Positions 33,732 to 43,728 of a stretch of 64,000 bases of DNA are shown one piece after another. Positions within the stretch are counted from its first letter, which is position 1, and the number at the start of each line of letters is the position of its first letter. The notes under the pieces were generated by a model, which did not search any database, had not been told where the DNA came from, and saw nothing but the letters and a program-made list of their open reading frames with translations. The position numbers and the translations under genes are program-made. This stretch comes from Tamaricihabitans halophyticus (GTDB lineage: Bacteria; Actinomycetota; Actinomycetes; Mycobacteriales; Pseudonocardiaceae), in NCBI RefSeq assembly GCF_004340875.1, contig NZ_SLXQ01000019.1, forward strand, positions 1 through 64,000, written 5' to 3'.

Positions 33732-35045
33732 CTTGGCATGCAGCCCGGGACCGCAGCCTGTGTCGTCGACCCCAGTGCACTCGAGCGTGCCCGGGCCGAG
33801 CGAGTGGACTGGCGGTTCAAGGCGATCCCCAGCGCGATGCACGGACTCACCATCGCCGCCGCCGCGGCTCGACGACCGGACCTGTTCACCGATGGCTTTC
33901 TCGGCCCGTTCGTCGTACTCGAGGCCGACGCGCTGGACCACAACCTGCGCGCGATGGCCGACTGGTGCGCGGCGCACGGAATGCTCCTCGCCCCGCATGG
34001 CAAGACGACGATGGCGCCGCAACTGTTCGCCAAGCAAGCTGAGCACGGGGCCTGGGCGATTACCGCGGCCAATGCCAGCCAGCTGCGGGTGTACCGGGCG
34101 TTCGGGGTATCCCGGATCGTCTTCGCGAACCAACTGGTCGACCCGGCCGCGATTCGCTGGCTCGCCGACGAGTTGGCCGCCGACCTGGCTTTCGAGTTCT
34201 GTTGTTGGGTCGATTCGGTGCGCGGGGCGCGACTACTCGCCGACACCCTGCGGGAACACGGCGCGCACCGCCAGGTCGACGTGCTGGTCGAAGTGGAAGG
34301 CGGTCGTACCGGCGTCCAGGACGAGTCGACGGCGCTGGACGTGGCCCGAGCGGTTCGCGACAGCCCGGAACTTCGCCTGCTCGGCGTCAGCGGCTACGAG
34401 GGCTCGCTTGGCCATGACGCCACCGAACACACGCGGTCCCTCGTCGCCGACTATCTGGAACGGCTTCGGTCAACCACGACCACCCTCGCCTCGCACGGCC
34501 TTTTTGACCATCTCGACCAGGTGCTGGTCACTGCTGGTGGGAGCGCGTACTTCGACCAGGTCGCCGACGCGCTGGCCACTGGCTGGCCAGCTGGCCTCGC
34601 GGTGCGTCCGGTGCTGCGCAGTGGCGGATACCTCAGCCATGACGACGGTTTCTACCGCGCGACCTCGCCGCTCGGTGCGACTCCGCGGCTGACGGACGCG
34701 GCGCCATTTCGCTCGGCGCTGCGCGCCTGGGCGCAGGTGAGTTCGCTGCCGACCGCCGACCGGGCGGTACTGACCATGGGCAAGCGGGACGCCTCGTTCG
34801 ACGACGGGCTCCCGGAACCACAATGGCGACGCGGCGCATCGGGACTGACCCCGCTCACCGGACATATGGTGCGCGCGATGAACGACCAGCACACCCACCT
34901 CGAGCTGCCCGCCGATTCGCCGATCGAGGTCGGCGACTGGGTCGGTTTCGGCCTTTCCCACCCCTGCACGGTCTTCGACAAATGGCCGCTGATTCCGCTT
35001 GTCGACGGGGACACGGTGGTGGACTTCATCCGTACCTACTTCTAG
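33726..35045 (+). CDS. D-serine/D-threonine dehydratase-like fold-type III PLP enzyme
   Basis: About 439 residues of the DSD1/alanine-racemase-N family. The PLP lysine is Lys93 in LLAPHGKTTMAPQ. The zinc pair His412/Cys414 in LSHPCTVFDKW is typical of metal-dependent D-serine dehydratase and D-threo-3-hydroxyaspartate dehydratase. Products would be a keto acid and ammonia via an imine, fitting the neighbouring RidA. ATG at 33726 lies 7 bp past a TATATT -10 and may be leaderless; ATG at 33738 and 33696 are alternatives, the latter inside the first operator. Confidence 0.82.
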   Translation: MQLGMQPGTAACVVDPSALERARAERVDWRFKAIPSAMHGLTIAAAAARRPDLFTDGFLGPFVVLEADALDHNLRAMADWCAAHGMLLAPHGKTTMAPQLFAKQAEHGAWAITAANASQLRVYRAFGVSRIVFANQLVDPAAIRWLADELAADLAFEFCCWVDSVRGARLLADTLREHGAHRQVDVLVEVEGGRTGVQDESTALDVARAVRDSPELRLLGVSGYEGSLGHDATEHTRSLVADYLERLRSTTTTLASHGLFDHLDQVLVTAGGSAYFDQVADALATGWPAGLAVRPVLRSGGYLSHDDGFYRATSPLGATPRLTDAAPFRSALRAWAQVSSLPTADRAVLTMGKRDASFDDGLPEPQWRRGASGLTPLTGHMVRAMNDQHTHLELPADSPIEVGDWVGFGLSHPCTVFDKWPLIPLVDGDTVVDFIRTYF

Positions 35046-35074
35046 TCACCGCGTCTGGGATACCGGTTCGACGA

Positions 35075-35749
35075 TCAGCCATTCACCCGATACCACACCT
35101 CGGGGCGACCGACCTGGCCGTACCGATGCTCGCGCTCCGCGAATCCGTTGTCCGCCAGGTATTCCAGGTATCGGCGCGCGGTCACCCTGGACACACCGGT
35201 CGCGCTCGCCGTCCCGGTCGCGGTCAGCGAGCCACCGGCGTCGGTGAGCGCCTGGTTGATCGCACTGAGCGTGGTCTCGCTCATGCCGGTGGGCAGCTGT
35301 GGCCGGTCAGCACTGCGCAGCACGCCGAATGCCTGGTCGACCTCGGCCTGACCACGAACCGCGCCGGCACCGTCGACGGCATTCCGGAACTTGGCGTAGC
35401 GCTCCAGCTTGTCCCGAAGCCCGGGGAACGTGAACGGCTTGAGCAGGTACTGCACCACACCGATGGACACCGCGGCGCGCACTACGGTCAGATCTCGCAC
35501 GGCGGTCACCACGAGCACGTCGACGATCAGGCCCGCCGCGCGCAGCGCTCGGCAGAAATCGAGCCCATGTACATCGGGCAGGTACAGGTCGAGCACGATC
35601 AGGTCGACGGTCTCCCGGTCCAGCGCGCGGCGCGCCTCAGCGCCGGAATGCGCCACGGCAACGGTGTGAAAGCCGCTCACCCGATCCACGTAGCGGCGAT
35701 GCGCCTCGGCCGCGATCGGATCGTCTTCCACCACCAGCACGCTGATCAC
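35075..35749 (-). CDS. CitB/DctR-type response regulator
   Basis: A 224-residue two-domain regulator. The receiver has the acidic pair VVEDD at 6-10, phosphoacceptor Asp54 in IVLDLYLPD and Lys104 in YLLKPF. The C-terminal winged helix (about 165-215) contains TASATGVSRVTARRYLEYL. GTG at 35749 overlaps the kinase stop by 4 nt. It probably activates the neighbouring dctA in response to C4-dicarboxylates. Confidence 0.9.
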   Translation of the reverse strand: MISVLVVEDDPIAAEAHRRYVDRVSGFHTVAVAHSGAEARRALDRETVDLIVLDLYLPDVHGLDFCRALRAAGLIVDVLVVTAVRDLTVVRAAVSIGVVQYLLKPFTFPGLRDKLERYAKFRNAVDGAGAVRGQAEVDQAFGVLRSADRPQLPTGMSETTLSAINQALTDAGGSLTATGTASATGVSRVTARRYLEYLADNGFAEREHRYGQVGRPEVWYRVNG

Positions 35750-37374
35750 GCTGGATCCTCCCGATCCAGCGGGAGCCGCACGCTGAACTCGGTGCCGGTC
35801 CCCTGCTCGACCCGCGCTGCCCGCACGATTCCGCCGTGTTTGCGTACCACCTGTCCGACCAGGGCCAGTCCCAGTCCACGGCCGCCGCCCCGCGCGTCCG
35901 TGCTGACCTGTTTGGTGGACCAACCACGCTCGAAGGCGGTCGCCATCGCTTCATCCGACATGCCCTGCCCGCTGTCGAGCACCCGCACCAGTAGTTCCTC
36001 CGACACGATTCGCACGGCGACCTCCACCCTGGCCCTGCCGGTACTTTCCGCGGCGGCGTCGATCGCGTTGTCCAGCAGGTTACCCAGAACGGTAACCAGG
36101 TCTCGGGCGGTTATCCCGGCGACCGGCTCGGCCACCGAGCTCTCCGGCGCGATACGCAACTCGACACCCCGTTCGTTTGCCTGGGCGACCTTACCGAGCA
36201 GCAGCGCCGCCAGTACCGGCTCGCTCACCGCTTCGACCACCTGGTCCGTCAACCGCTGAGCCAGGTGCAGCTCCTCGGTAGCGAACTCGATGGCTTCGTC
36301 GGTTCGGCCGAGCTCCACAAGCGACACCACCGTGTGCAGCCGGTTGGCGGATTCATGCGCCTGGGAACGCAACGATTCGACGACTGCCTTCACGCTGTGC
36401 AACTCGCCGGTCAGTTCCTGGAGTTCGGTGTGATTGCGCAGAGTCACCACATTGCCCATCGGATCTCCCGTTGCCCGCACCGGGGCGGTATTGACGACAA
36501 CCACGCTGGTATCGGTCACGTGGATCTCGTCGTGCCGCGGCAGTGGATCCAGCATCGACGCGGTGAGCTGAGCCGGCAGGCCGAGCTCGGCGACCGGTGT
36601 GCCGTCCGGTTCCTGCTGGATCGCGAGCAGTTCGCGAGCCGCCGCATTGCAGAGCACGACTCGGCCATCCTTGCCGACCAGTACAAGTCCTTCCCGCACC
36701 GCGTGCAGAATCGCCTCGTAGTACGAGAACATCCGCGCGAGTTCGGCGGGTGAACGACCCTCGGTGTGCCGGCTGACCCGTCTACTCACCAGGTACGTGC
36801 CCAACACTCCGGCGATCAGGACAGCGCCAGCCGTCGCCAGTAGCGGCAGTAGTCGTTCCCGCAGTTCGACGCTGATTGCCCGGACCGTAATGCCGACGCT
36901 CACCAGACCGACGATCCGTTCCTGGTCATCGAATACCGGAACAACCGCGCGCATCGACGGTCCGAGTGTGCCGGCGTAGGTCTCGGTGAACGACCTACCC
37001 CGTAGCGCCGGCGCGGTGTTACCGAGAAACTGCCGGCCGATCTGCTCCGGGTTGGGATGAGTACGTCGGGTCCCGTCCGGGGCCATGATCGTGATGAAGT
37101 CGACCCCGGTGTCTGCCCGCACTCGTTCCGCGTACGGCTGCAGCGGGATCAGCCCACTGCCGGCAAGCGCCTCGCGGACCTGTGGTGTGTCCGCGATCGT
37201 TTCGGCCACCGAGGTGACCTCCTCGCGGGCGGCATCCTCGGTCGCGGTGGTGGCGTCCAGGTAGGCGAGCACGGTGCCAGTACTGACCAGTACCCCGACC
37301 AGCACCACCTGCAGCAGTAGCAGCTGGCGGGCCAGGCTCCACGGCTTGCGGAATTGTCGCGCGATACGTGCCAC
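35746..37374 (-). CDS. CitA/DctS-type sensor histidine kinase
   Basis: A 542-residue membrane kinase. Helix 1 is at about 17-38, an extracytoplasmic PDC/CitA sensor at about 40-172 (with the RTHPNPEQIG ligand-loop pattern), helix 2 at 175-196, a PAS domain near 215-320, and the CitA-type His box RSQAHESANRLHTV with phosphoacceptor His340. The ATPase N-box NLLDNAIDAA and G-boxes GQGM and GGGRGLGLALV follow. It likely senses external dicarboxylate or citrate. It starts with GTG and is divergent from dctA. Confidence 0.92.
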   Translation of the reverse strand: MARIARQFRKPWSLARQLLLLQVVLVGVLVSTGTVLAYLDATTATEDAAREEVTSVAETIADTPQVREALAGSGLIPLQPYAERVRADTGVDFITIMAPDGTRRTHPNPEQIGRQFLGNTAPALRGRSFTETYAGTLGPSMRAVVPVFDDQERIVGLVSVGITVRAISVELRERLLPLLATAGAVLIAGVLGTYLVSRRVSRHTEGRSPAELARMFSYYEAILHAVREGLVLVGKDGRVVLCNAAARELLAIQQEPDGTPVAELGLPAQLTASMLDPLPRHDEIHVTDTSVVVVNTAPVRATGDPMGNVVTLRNHTELQELTGELHSVKAVVESLRSQAHESANRLHTVVSLVELGRTDEAIEFATEELHLAQRLTDQVVEAVSEPVLAALLLGKVAQANERGVELRIAPESSVAEPVAGITARDLVTVLGNLLDNAIDAAAESTGRARVEVAVRIVSEELLVRVLDSGQGMSDEAMATAFERGWSTKQVSTDARGGGRGLGLALVGQVVRKHGGIVRAARVEQGTGTEFSVRLPLDREDPA

Positions 37375-37528
37375 GTCCGGTATCGCACCACAATCCCCCG
37401 CTCACCCAGTGGGCACGGAGAGATTTCGTGAACGATATGAACACAACGGTGACCGGTCGGACCTGACTGTGGATAGTCACGCTATTCGTTTCGCGCCAAT
37501 TCCGCGCAGTCCAACCGAGGAGGCAACG

Positions 37529-38896
37529 GTGCCAACAACGGAAAGCACCGCGCCATCCGAGCCGCCAGCCCGCAAGGGCAGGGACCGGATGCATTTTCTC
37601 TATCTGGCCGTGATCGCGGCCGTGGTGCTGGGAATCGCGTTGGGTTTCGCCGCGCCCGATTTCGCCACGCAACTCGAACCGCTCGGCGAAGGATTCGTCG
37701 CGCTGATCAAGATGATGATCGCGCCGATCATCTTTTGCACCATCGTGCTAGGTATCGGCTCGGTCGCCAAGGCCGCGAAGGTCGGCAAGGTCGGCATGCT
37801 CGCGCTGGGGTATTTCATCGCGATGTCCACGCTCGCGCTGGTGATCGGGCTGGTCGTCGGTAATATCCTGCACCCGGGTGAGGGTCTGCATCTGAATCCC
37901 GAGGCTGCCGCCGAAGCACAGGCGGAAGCCAAGGGTGGCGAGGGCACCGTGGACTTCCTGCTCGGCATCATTCCGGAAAGCCTGGTGTCCGCCTTTACCG
38001 AAGGATCGGTCCTACAGACCCTGCTGGTCGCTTTGCTCGCGGGGTTCGCTCTGCAGAAACTCGGGCCGGCGGGAAAGCCGATTCTGCGCGGTATCGAACA
38101 TCTGCAGCGGCTGGTCTTCCGCATCCTGGCGATGATCATGTGGGCCGCCCCGGTCGGCGCGTTCGGCGCGATCGCGGCTGTTGTCGGCAACACCGGATGG
38201 GACGCGCTCACCAGCCTCGCCGTCATCATGTTCGGCTTCTACGCGACCTGCCTGCTGTTCATTTTCGGCGTACTCGGCACGGTGCTGTGGCTGGGCGCGC
38301 GGGTGAACATCTTCCGGCTGCTGCGGTATCTGGGCCGCGAGTTCCTGCTCATCGTTTCCACCTCGTCGTCCGAGTCCGCGCTGCCCAGATTGATCGCGAA
38401 GATGGAGCACCTTGGGGTGAGCAAGCCTGTCGTGGGGATCACCGTGCCCACCGGCTACTCGTTCAACCTCGACGGCACGGCGATCTACCTGACCATGGCT
38501 ACGCTGTTCATCGCCGCGGCGCAGGATCAGCCGCTGAGCATCGGCGAGCAGATCTCGCTGCTGTTCTTCATGATCATCGCGTCGAAGGGCGCGGCGGGCG
38601 TGAGTGGCGCGGGCATCGCGACCCTTGCCGGCGGTCTGCAATCGCATCGCCCCGAACTGGTGGATGGCGTAGGGTTCATACTGGGAATCGACCGGTTTAT
38701 GTCCGAAGCACGCGCGTTGACCAATTTCGCCGGTAACGCAGTCGCTACCGTGCTGATCGGGACCTGGACGAGAGAGTTCGATACGAGCAAGGCGAAGGAG
38801 GTCTTCGCCGGTCGTGATCCATTCGACGAGACCACGATGCTCGACGATCACTCGGATCAGGAGTCCGCCCCACCACCAGAACCAGCGAAGGTCTGA
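37529..38896 (+). CDS. dctA: DctA-family C4-dicarboxylate:cation symporter
   Basis: A 455-residue DAACS-family transporter. Eight helices and the two hairpins are recognisable: serine-rich TSSSESALPRLIAKME (HP1) and SKGAAGVSGAG (HP2), with the NLDGTAIY helix between. It imports succinate, fumarate or malate. GTG at 37529 follows GAGGAGG and is the clear start. Its last 40 nt overlap the convergent SRPBCC gene. Confidence 0.92.
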   Translation: MPTTESTAPSEPPARKGRDRMHFLYLAVIAAVVLGIALGFAAPDFATQLEPLGEGFVALIKMMIAPIIFCTIVLGIGSVAKAAKVGKVGMLALGYFIAMSTLALVIGLVVGNILHPGEGLHLNPEAAAEAQAEAKGGEGTVDFLLGIIPESLVSAFTEGSVLQTLLVALLAGFALQKLGPAGKPILRGIEHLQRLVFRILAMIMWAAPVGAFGAIAAVVGNTGWDALTSLAVIMFGFYATCLLFIFGVLGTVLWLGARVNIFRLLRYLGREFLLIVSTSSSESALPRLIAKMEHLGVSKPVVGITVPTGYSFNLDGTAIYLTMATLFIAAAQDQPLSIGEQISLLFFMIIASKGAAGVSGAGIATLAGGLQSHRPELVDGVGFILGIDRFMSEARALTNFAGNAVATVLIGTWTREFDTSKAKEVFAGRDPFDETTMLDDHSDQESAPPPEPAKV

Positions 38897-39384
38897 GCCG
38901 GGCCCCGCAGATGGCGCCGGAAACCACGCTGACCGCGACGCATCATCGCCGTGTGATTTGCCCGCAACAACGGTCGCGCGATTGGCGCGACTCTGCGGAG
39001 CAGTTGCTTCCGCACGACGACTTCCTGCGCGATGGAAAGCCTGGTCCGCGCGCCATGCCGGGCCGGCCGGCGACGATCGCGATGCTCGAACACGTCCAGC
39101 TCGCATCCGATGTAGCCCTCGAGGTCGCCACTGAGCGCCAAGCGAAGTCGGCCACCGTGCTCGTCCTGTTCGGCGCGAGTGGCCCGCAGCACCAGCTGAT
39201 ACGGAAGCACTGAACGACACACCAACTCGGCGGTGTTCGAGTCGATCGCCGTAACCGAGCGCACATCTGCCCACCACGTCGGGTAGGTACCGATATCGAC
39301 CAAGGCACCGAACACCGTACCTGGGTCGACCGGAACCACCCAGGTGGCCGTGAATCGATAGCGGTTCAGCTGGTCGCCAAGCAC
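38857..39384 (-). CDS. SRPBCC-fold (polyketide cyclase/START-like) protein
   Basis: A 175-residue protein with the helix-grip fold pattern: FTATWVVPVDPGTVFGALVDIGTYPTWWADVRSV, then AELVCRSVLPYQLVLRA and a long C-terminal helix ending basic (RANHTAMMRRGQRGFRRHL). No catalytic residues can be assigned. It starts at GTG 39384 and overlaps the 3' end of dctA on the opposite strand. Confidence 0.7.
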   Translation of the reverse strand: MLGDQLNRYRFTATWVVPVDPGTVFGALVDIGTYPTWWADVRSVTAIDSNTAELVCRSVLPYQLVLRATRAEQDEHGGRLRLALSGDLEGYIGCELDVFEHRDRRRPARHGARTRLSIAQEVVVRKQLLRRVAPIARPLLRANHTAMMRRGQRGFRRHLRGPAQTFAGSGGGADS

Positions 39385-39430
39385 GGTCCAATTCTACGGC
39401 TACTGTGGCCGCGCACCACGTGCCAACGAA

Positions 39431-39475
39431 CCTGGCCGGCGGGTGGCGCCGACCGCGCCTACCCGGCCGGCCAGG
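39431..39475 (-). terminator. uvrA terminator hairpin
   Basis: Arms CCTGGCCGGC (39431-39440) and GCCGGCCAGG (39466-39475) pair perfectly, and GGGT/ACCC extends the stem past a bulge to 14 bp. It begins 5 nt after the uvrA stop. Confidence 0.6.
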
Positions 39476-39479
39476 TGGA

Positions 39480-42338
39480 TCAGGCGTTCAGGATCGGATG
39501 CAGGAACTGTCCTGTGTAACTCTCGTCTGCGTCCGCGACGGATTCCGGTGTCCCTTCGGCCACGACCATGCCGCCCCCGGAGCCGCCTTCTGGTCCCATA
39601 TCGACGATCCAGTCCGAGGTCTTGATGACATCGAGGTTGTGCTCGATGACGATCACGGTGTTTCCCTTGTCCACCAAGCCATGGATGACACCGAGGAGTT
39701 TGCGGATATCGTCGAAGTGCAGACCGGTGGTCGGCTCATCGAGCACGTACACCGTCTTGCCCGTGGACCGCTTCTGTAGCTCGCTGGCCAACTTGACGCG
39801 CTGCGCCTCGCCGCCGGACAGGGTCGGTGCCGGCTGACCGAGTCGGACGTAGCCGAGCCCGACGTCGACCAGTGTTTTGAGGTGCCGGTGAATCGCCTTG
39901 ATCGGTTCGAAAAACTCAGCGGCTTGTTCGATGGGCAGATCGAGCACTTCGGCGATCGTTTTGCCCTTGTAGTGCACCTCAAGGGTTTCCCGGTTGTATC
40001 GCGCTCCCTTGCACACCTCACATGGCACGTAGACGTCGGGCAGGAAGTTCATCTCGATCTTGATGGTGCCGTCGCCGGCGCATGCCTCGCAGCGGCCACC
40101 CTTGACGTTGAACGAGAATCGGCCCGGTTGGTAGCCACGGACCTTTGCCTCGGTCGTTGCCGCGAACAGTTTCCGAATATGGTCGAACACCCCGGTGTAG
40201 GTCGCGGGGTTGGACCGCGGCGTGCGACCGATGGGCGACTGGTCGACCTGCACCAGTTTGTCGACCAGGTCGAGGCCTTTGATCCGGGTGTGCCTACCGG
40301 GCACCTGCCGCGCACCGTTGAGCTTGTTCGCGAGCACGGTGGCCAGGATGTCGTTCACCAAGGTCGATTTACCGGAGCCGGACACGCCGGTCACCGAGAT
40401 CAAACAGCCGAGCGGGAAACCCACCTCGATGCCGCGCAGGTTGTGTTCACGGGCGCCAACCACGGTGAGCTTGCGCTTCCGATCGACCGGCCGGCGGATC
40501 TCGGGTATGTCGATTTCCCTGCGGCGAGCGAGATAGTCCCCGGTCAGCGAGTTCTTCGCCTTCAGCAGCTTCTTGACCGGCCCGCTGTGCACAATATGTC
40601 CACCGTGCTCACCGGCGCCCGGTCCGATGTCGACGATCCAGTCGGAACCGCGGATGGTGTCCTCGTCGTGTTCCACCACGATGAGGGTGTTTCCCAGATC
40701 CCGCAGCCGGGTGAGCGTCTCGATCAGCCGGTGGTTGTCCCGCTGGTGCAGGCCGATGGACGGCTCGTCGAGTACATAGAGCACACCCACGAGGCCGGAA
40801 CCGATCTGGGTGGCCAGCCGGATTCGTTGCGCCTCACCGCCGGAAAGCGTCCCCGCCGCACGGTCCAGGGAGAGATAGTTGAGGCCGACGTCCAGCAGGA
40901 AGCGCAGGCGCGCGTCGATCTCCTTGAGTACCGCGCCCGCGATCATGGCTTCCCGCTTGCCCAGCACCAAGCCGGAGACGAACTCGGCGCATTCGGCAAC
41001 GCTCAGCGCACACACTTCCGCGATGGACCGCGGGCCCTGGCTTTCGTGTTCGAGCGTCACGGCGAGGATCTCCGGCTTGAGCCGACTCCCCTGGCACGCT
41101 GGACAGGCCACGTCGCGCATATAGCCTTCGTAGCGTTCCCGCATATAGTCCGAGTCGGTCTGTTCCTGCCTGCGCTCGAGAAACGGGATCACGCCTTCGA
41201 AGTTGGCGTAGTACGAGCGTTGCCGGCCGTAGCGGTTCCGGTATCGCACGTGTACCTGTTCGTTGACCCCGTACAGCACGGCCTTCTGCGCTCTGGCCGT
41301 CAACCTCCGCCACGGGGCGTCCATCCGGAATCCGATGGTCTCGGCGAGGGATTCAAGGAGTCGCTGGAAGTAGTCCGCGCTCTGACCGCCAGCCCAGGGC
41401 TGGATCGCGCCGTCCGCGAGGGACAGCTCGTCGTCCGGGACGATCAGCTCGGGATCGACCTCCTTGCGCGAGCCGATACCAGTGCATTCCGGGCAGGCAC
41501 CGTACGGCGAGTTGAAGGAGAACGAACGCGGTTCGAGATCCTCGACGGTGAGCGCATGACCATTCGGACAGGCGAGATGTTCGGAGAAGCCGCGAATGCG
41601 GTGCGGGTCGTTTTCGGCGAGCTCGACGAACTCCAGCTCGACCAGTCCATCGGCGAGGCGCAACGCCGTCTCGACCGAGTCGGTGAGGCGTTGCTTTGCG
41701 CTCGACTTCACCGTGAGCCGATCGATCACCACCGCGATCTCGTGCTTCTCCTGCTTCTTGAGCTTGGGCGGCTCGGTCAGCGAGTGGATCGCGCCGTCGA
41801 CACGAACCCGGGAATAGCCCTGGCTCTGCAGCTGGGCGAACAGATCAACGTACTCCCCCTTGCGGCCGCGCACGACCGGGGCGAGCACCTGGAACTTGGT
41901 GCGCTCCTCCATCGCAAGCACCTGGTCCACGATCTGCTGCGGAGTCTGCTTGCTGATCGCTTCGCCGCATTGTGGGCAGTGCGGTTTGCCCGCGCGGGCG
42001 AACAACAATCGAAGGTAGTCGTAGATCTCGGTGATCGTGCCGACCGTGGAGCGCGGATTCCGGCTCGTCGATTTCTGGTCGATCGACACCGCCGGCGAGA
42101 GGCCCTCGATGAAGTCCACGTCCGGTTTGTCCATCTGGCCGAGGAACTGGCGCGCGTAGGCGGAGAGCGATTCGACGTATCGTCGCTGTCCCTCGGCGAA
42201 GATCGTGTCGAACGCGAGGCTCGACTTACCAGACCCGGACAGTCCGGTGAACACGATCAAGCTGTCCCTCGGCAGGTCGAGGTCTACGCTGCGCAGATTG
42301 TGTTCGCGCGCACCGCGAACGACAAGGCGGTCGGCCAC
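39480..42338 (-). CDS. uvrA: excinuclease ABC subunit A
   Basis: DNA-damage-recognising ATPase of nucleotide excision repair, 952 residues. Walker [10 protein letters not shown] near 32-40 and GVSGSGKST near 645, zinc-binding CPNGH...CPEC and CEAC...CEVC modules, and two ABC signatures [18 protein letters not shown] are present. No LexA box was seen upstream. A metallo-beta-lactamase gene lies divergently beside it, as in M. tuberculosis. Confidence 0.98.
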   Translation of the reverse strand: MADRLVVRGAREHNLRSVDLDLPRDSLIVFTGLSGSGKSSLAFDTIFAEGQRRYVESLSAYARQFLGQMDKPDVDFIEGLSPAVSIDQKSTSRNPRSTVGTITEIYDYLRLLFARAGKPHCPQCGEAISKQTPQQIVDQVLAMEERTKFQVLAPVVRGRKGEYVDLFAQLQSQGYSRVRVDGAIHSLTEPPKLKKQEKHEIAVVIDRLTVKSSAKQRLTDSVETALRLADGLVELEFVELAENDPHRIRGFSEHLACPNGHALTVEDLEPRSFSFNSPYGACPECTGIGSRKEVDPELIVPDDELSLADGAIQPWAGGQSADYFQRLLESLAETIGFRMDAPWRRLTARAQKAVLYGVNEQVHVRYRNRYGRQRSYYANFEGVIPFLERRQEQTDSDYMRERYEGYMRDVACPACQGSRLKPEILAVTLEHESQGPRSIAEVCALSVAECAEFVSGLVLGKREAMIAGAVLKEIDARLRFLLDVGLNYLSLDRAAGTLSGGEAQRIRLATQIGSGLVGVLYVLDEPSIGLHQRDNHRLIETLTRLRDLGNTLIVVEHDEDTIRGSDWIVDIGPGAGEHGGHIVHSGPVKKLLKAKNSLTGDYLARRREIDIPEIRRPVDRKRKLTVVGAREHNLRGIEVGFPLGCLISVTGVSGSGKSTLVNDILATVLANKLNGARQVPGRHTRIKGLDLVDKLVQVDQSPIGRTPRSNPATYTGVFDHIRKLFAATTEAKVRGYQPGRFSFNVKGGRCEACAGDGTIKIEMNFLPDVYVPCEVCKGARYNRETLEVHYKGKTIAEVLDLPIEQAAEFFEPIKAIHRHLKTLVDVGLGYVRLGQPAPTLSGGEAQRVKLASELQKRSTGKTVYVLDEPTTGLHFDDIRKLLGVIHGLVDKGNTVIVIEHNLDVIKTSDWIVDMGPEGGSGGGMVVAEGTPESVADADESYTGQFLHPILNA

Positions 42339-42556
42339 GCCGAATCCCCTTCACATGGTGTGCCACATGCCACGTGCTAGCCACACGCGCATGGCTGTTC
42401 AGACTCCCGGGCCCCATGCTAGAACCGGCCCCCGACAAAATCGCGCCCGCATCTCCGCGGTGGCTTCGACCTGCGGTTGCACCCGGCCAAAGTCCCGGCA
42501 ATGACCCAACGGTAGCTCAGTGGCCGGTACGCCGGGTCAGCTACTACGGTAGCGCT

Positions 42557-43234
42557 GTGGATGTGGTCGAGGAATACACCGGACATGTGGAACAAGGCGG
42601 CCCGGCCGCGCGCCGCACGCTGGCCGCGCTGACGATCAGTAAGTTGTCCGTAGGGCCGATGGACAACAACACGTACTTGTTGGTCTGCCGGAATACGAAC
42701 GAAGCGCTGTTGATCGACGCCGCGAACGAACCGGAGCGGATCTCCGATCTGATCGGGCACGACAACGACCGGCCGACGTTGCGCACCGTGGTCACCACGC
42801 ATCAGCACGGGGACCACTGGCAGGCCCTTGGTGCGGTAGCCGGCGCGAATGGCGCGAACACGGTGGCGCATCCGGCTGACGCCGAGCCGTTGCCGGTGCC
42901 GCCGGACCAGCTGGTGGAGCACGGCGATACGGTCACGGTGGGTGACTGCACTCTTGAGGTGATCCACCTGCGCGGACATACTCCGGGATCGATCGCGCTG
43001 GTGTACCGCGATCCGGCCGGGCATCCCCATCTGTTCACTGGCGACAGTCTGTTCCCCGGCGGCGTGGGTAAGACCTGGTCGCAGGAGGACTTCGACTCGC
43101 TGATCGCCGATGTGGAAACTCGGTTGTTCGACACCCTGCCCGAGGACACCTGGTTCTATCCCGGACACGGCGACGACTCGACGCTCGGCACGGAGCGCCC
43201 GAAGCTGGCCGAATGGCGCGAGCGCGGCTGGTGA
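42557..43234 (+). CDS. metallo-beta-lactamase-fold hydrolase (glyoxalase II-like)
   Basis: About 225 residues. The metal motif THQHGDHW lies near residues 77-84, with further ligands in LRGHTPGS, FTGDSLFPGG and YPGHGDD, the full HxHxDH...H...D...H set of glyoxalase-II-like hydrolases. GTG at 42557 (or 42563) starts a family-like sequence; no ribosome site is seen. The stop overlaps the next gene by 4 nt (GTGA). Confidence 0.85.
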   Translation: MDVVEEYTGHVEQGGPAARRTLAALTISKLSVGPMDNNTYLLVCRNTNEALLIDAANEPERISDLIGHDNDRPTLRTVVTTHQHGDHWQALGAVAGANGANTVAHPADAEPLPVPPDQLVEHGDTVTVGDCTLEVIHLRGHTPGSIALVYRDPAGHPHLFTGDSLFPGGVGKTWSQEDFDSLIADVETRLFDTLPEDTWFYPGHGDDSTLGTERPKLAEWRERGW

Positions 43235-43635
43235 CCGACCTCGCCGAGCACGTCCTCGCGGAGGTCGAACGACAGCATGCGCGGCTGGCCCGCTGGCTGG
43301 GCACCGATTGCGGCTCGGAGGTGTTGGACGAGCTACGGCGGTCGCACCTGCCGCAGTTCGAGATCATCACCATCGACGGTCACCTGCTGCGTGTTGACCA
43401 ACTGTTCGACGGCCTGGCCGGCGCGGGCAACGCCGCCCCTGGACTTCGGATCGACATCGATGAGATCGGCATTGTCGCCCAGACCACCGACCTTGTCACG
43501 GTGCGGTTCCGGGAAACGCATTCGCGTGCCGGCGACGTCAGCCAGCGGCTCGTCACCGCGGTGCTACGCAAGGACGCTGGAGCCCCGCACGGACTGCGCT
43601 GGCAATACGTACACGAGACGGCCGTCCGCCACTGA
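43231..43635 (+). CDS. small conserved-looking protein, SnoaL/DUF4440-like, function unknown
   Basis: A 134-residue protein coupled to the upstream hydrolase by a GTGA overlap. Predicted alpha+beta with LPQFEIITIDGHLLR, IDIDEIGIVAQTTDLVTVRFRETHSRAGDVSQRLVTAVLR and LRWQYVHETAV, which suits the cone-shaped NTF2/SnoaL fold. No catalytic residue is assigned. Confidence 0.6.
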   Translation: MTDLAEHVLAEVERQHARLARWLGTDCGSEVLDELRRSHLPQFEIITIDGHLLRVDQLFDGLAGAGNAAPGLRIDIDEIGIVAQTTDLVTVRFRETHSRAGDVSQRLVTAVLRKDAGAPHGLRWQYVHETAVRH

Positions 43636-43677
43636 GTCGTGCCACGTGCCCGCGTTCTTTCAGGTTGGCGAGTCTGT

Positions 43678-43692
43678 CGAGTTGGCAACTCG
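43678..43692. promoter_or_regulatory. palindrome upstream of the monooxygenase gene
   Basis: CGAGTT-GGC-AACTCG is a perfect inverted repeat with 6-bp arms, 36 bp before the GTG start. It is nested in a larger repeat GGCGAGT (43667-43673) / ACTCGCC (43688-43694). It is probably an operator of an unlinked regulator, or a terminator of the upstream pair. Confidence 0.45.
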
Positions 43693-43728
43693 CCGCCGCA
43701 CCGGCACCGAACCCACTAGGGTGGCCAG

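Noticed and set aside
39882-42380. An 832-codon open frame on the plus strand across uvrA
   Set aside because: It is the antisense shadow of uvrA, which has all expected motifs; no start context or recognised domain.
42339-42556. A LexA/SOS box upstream of uvrA
   Set aside because: GTTC at about 42397 and GAAC at about 42421 occur but are 20 or more bases apart and do not form the GAAC-N4-GTTC pattern.
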